Shown in pieces: positions 23,496 through 23,878 of a stretch of 23,878 bases of DNA (positions within the stretch are counted from its first letter, which is position 1; each line of letters starts with the position of its first letter). The notes under the pieces were generated by a model. The model was given only the letters and a program-made list of their open reading frames with translations. It was not told the origin of the DNA and did no database searches. Source of the stretch: Nocardioides sp. (GTDB lineage Bacteria > Actinomycetota > Actinomycetes > Propionibacteriales > Nocardioidaceae); contig JAPSKJ010000011.1 in NCBI GenBank assembly GCA_031177735.1, positions 1-23,878 of the forward strand. Reading direction: 5' to 3'. A program made the position numbers and the translations under genes.

Positions 23496-23497
23496 CG

Positions 23498-23878
23498 TCA
23501 GTCGGCCAGGTCGACGATCACCGGCGCGTGGTCGGAGGCCCCGGTGCCGGCCCGCTCCTCGCGGTCGATGAGCGCGTCGCTCACCCGCGTCGCGAGCGTG
23601 GGGGAGGCCAGCACGAAGTCGATCTTGAGGCCGCGGTCGCGCTCGAAGCGCTGCCGGTAGTAGTCCCAGTAGGTGTAGCCCGGCGCGTGCGCACGGGTCA
23701 CCTCCGACCAGCCGTCGTCGAGGAGCGCCTGGAACGCCGCGCGCTCGGCGGGGGTCACGTGGGTGGAGTTCTTGAACTGGGCCACGTCGAAGACGTCGTC
23801 GTCGGTGGGGCAGATGTTCCAGTCGCCGACCAGCGCCGTCTGCTCGGAGAGCCACGGGTGGGCAGCCGCGCGCAGCCG
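23498..23878 (-). CDS. xthA: Exodeoxyribonuclease III, C-terminal fragment
   Basis: The last 126 codons are visible; the gene continues past 23878. The fragment carries LVGDWNICPTDDDVFDV (the GDxN catalytic segment of the exonuclease/endonuclease/phosphatase fold), TYWDYYRQRFERDRGLKIDF with VLASP next, and the closing GASDHAPVIVDL, whose Asp-His pair is catalytic. These are the C-terminal hallmarks of ExoIII/Xth, an AP endonuclease and 3'-5' exonuclease of base excision repair. The stop is two bases before the GNAT GTG start, indicating an operon. Confidence 0.93.
   Translation of the reverse strand, partial: RLRAAAHPWLSEQTALVGDWNICPTDDDVFDVAQFKNSTHVTPAERAAFQALLDDGWSEVTRAHAPGYTYWDYYRQRFERDRGLKIDFVLASPTLATRVSDALIDREERAGTGASDHAPVIVDLAD

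Overview
The DNA is very GC-rich, with strong G/C preference at third codon positions. Together with a separate xseA and ispH neighbourhood, a DUF6542-type membrane protein, MsiK-style sugar ABC genes lacking their own ATPase and leaderless-type promoters, this points to a high-GC actinobacterium. A Nocardioides-like member of the Nocardioidaceae is my best guess (inference; no search was run).

Layout. (1) 1-114: 5' end of xseA on the minus strand. (2) 183-15357: a mannose/alpha-mannan utilisation locus in two blocks. Block A is a LacI-family regulator (minus) facing two secreted GH92 alpha-mannosidase-family enzymes (plus, ATGA overlap). Block B is a ROK-family regulator (minus) facing a sugar-binding lipoprotein, two ABC permeases and an AGE-family isomerase, probably D-mannose isomerase (plus; the last three are joined by ATGA overlaps). 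The blocks converge at a 17-bp-stem hairpin (9497-9534). (3) 15389-17010: ispH and yciO, with a leaderless-type promoter for ispH. (4) 17067-19470, minus: LysR regulator, rmuC and a DUF6542-like membrane protein. (5) 19562-23005: bifunctional proline catabolic flavoenzyme putA, divergent from the LysR gene. (6) 23079-23878, minus: a GNAT acetyltransferase and the 3' part of an exodeoxyribonuclease III gene.

How the genes could work together: secreted GH92 enzymes trim mannose from alpha-mannans or mannoproteins; the lipoprotein and permeases import it, with an ATPase encoded elsewhere; the isomerase turns mannose into fructose for glycolysis. The LacI protein probably acts at two TGACAACGATGTCA-type sites, and the ROK protein at two TTCTG-N11-CAGAA sites. 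Both regulator/target intergenic regions are compact and readable.

The most interesting observation is positional: xseA and ispH are close, divergent neighbours in other actinobacteria such as Mycobacterium tuberculosis. Here about 15 kb of sugar-catabolic genes separate them, which suggests a mannan-utilisation island in a housekeeping junction. No rRNA, tRNA, insertion sequence, integrase or CRISPR array was seen, and no stretch longer than 300 bases lacks a gene.
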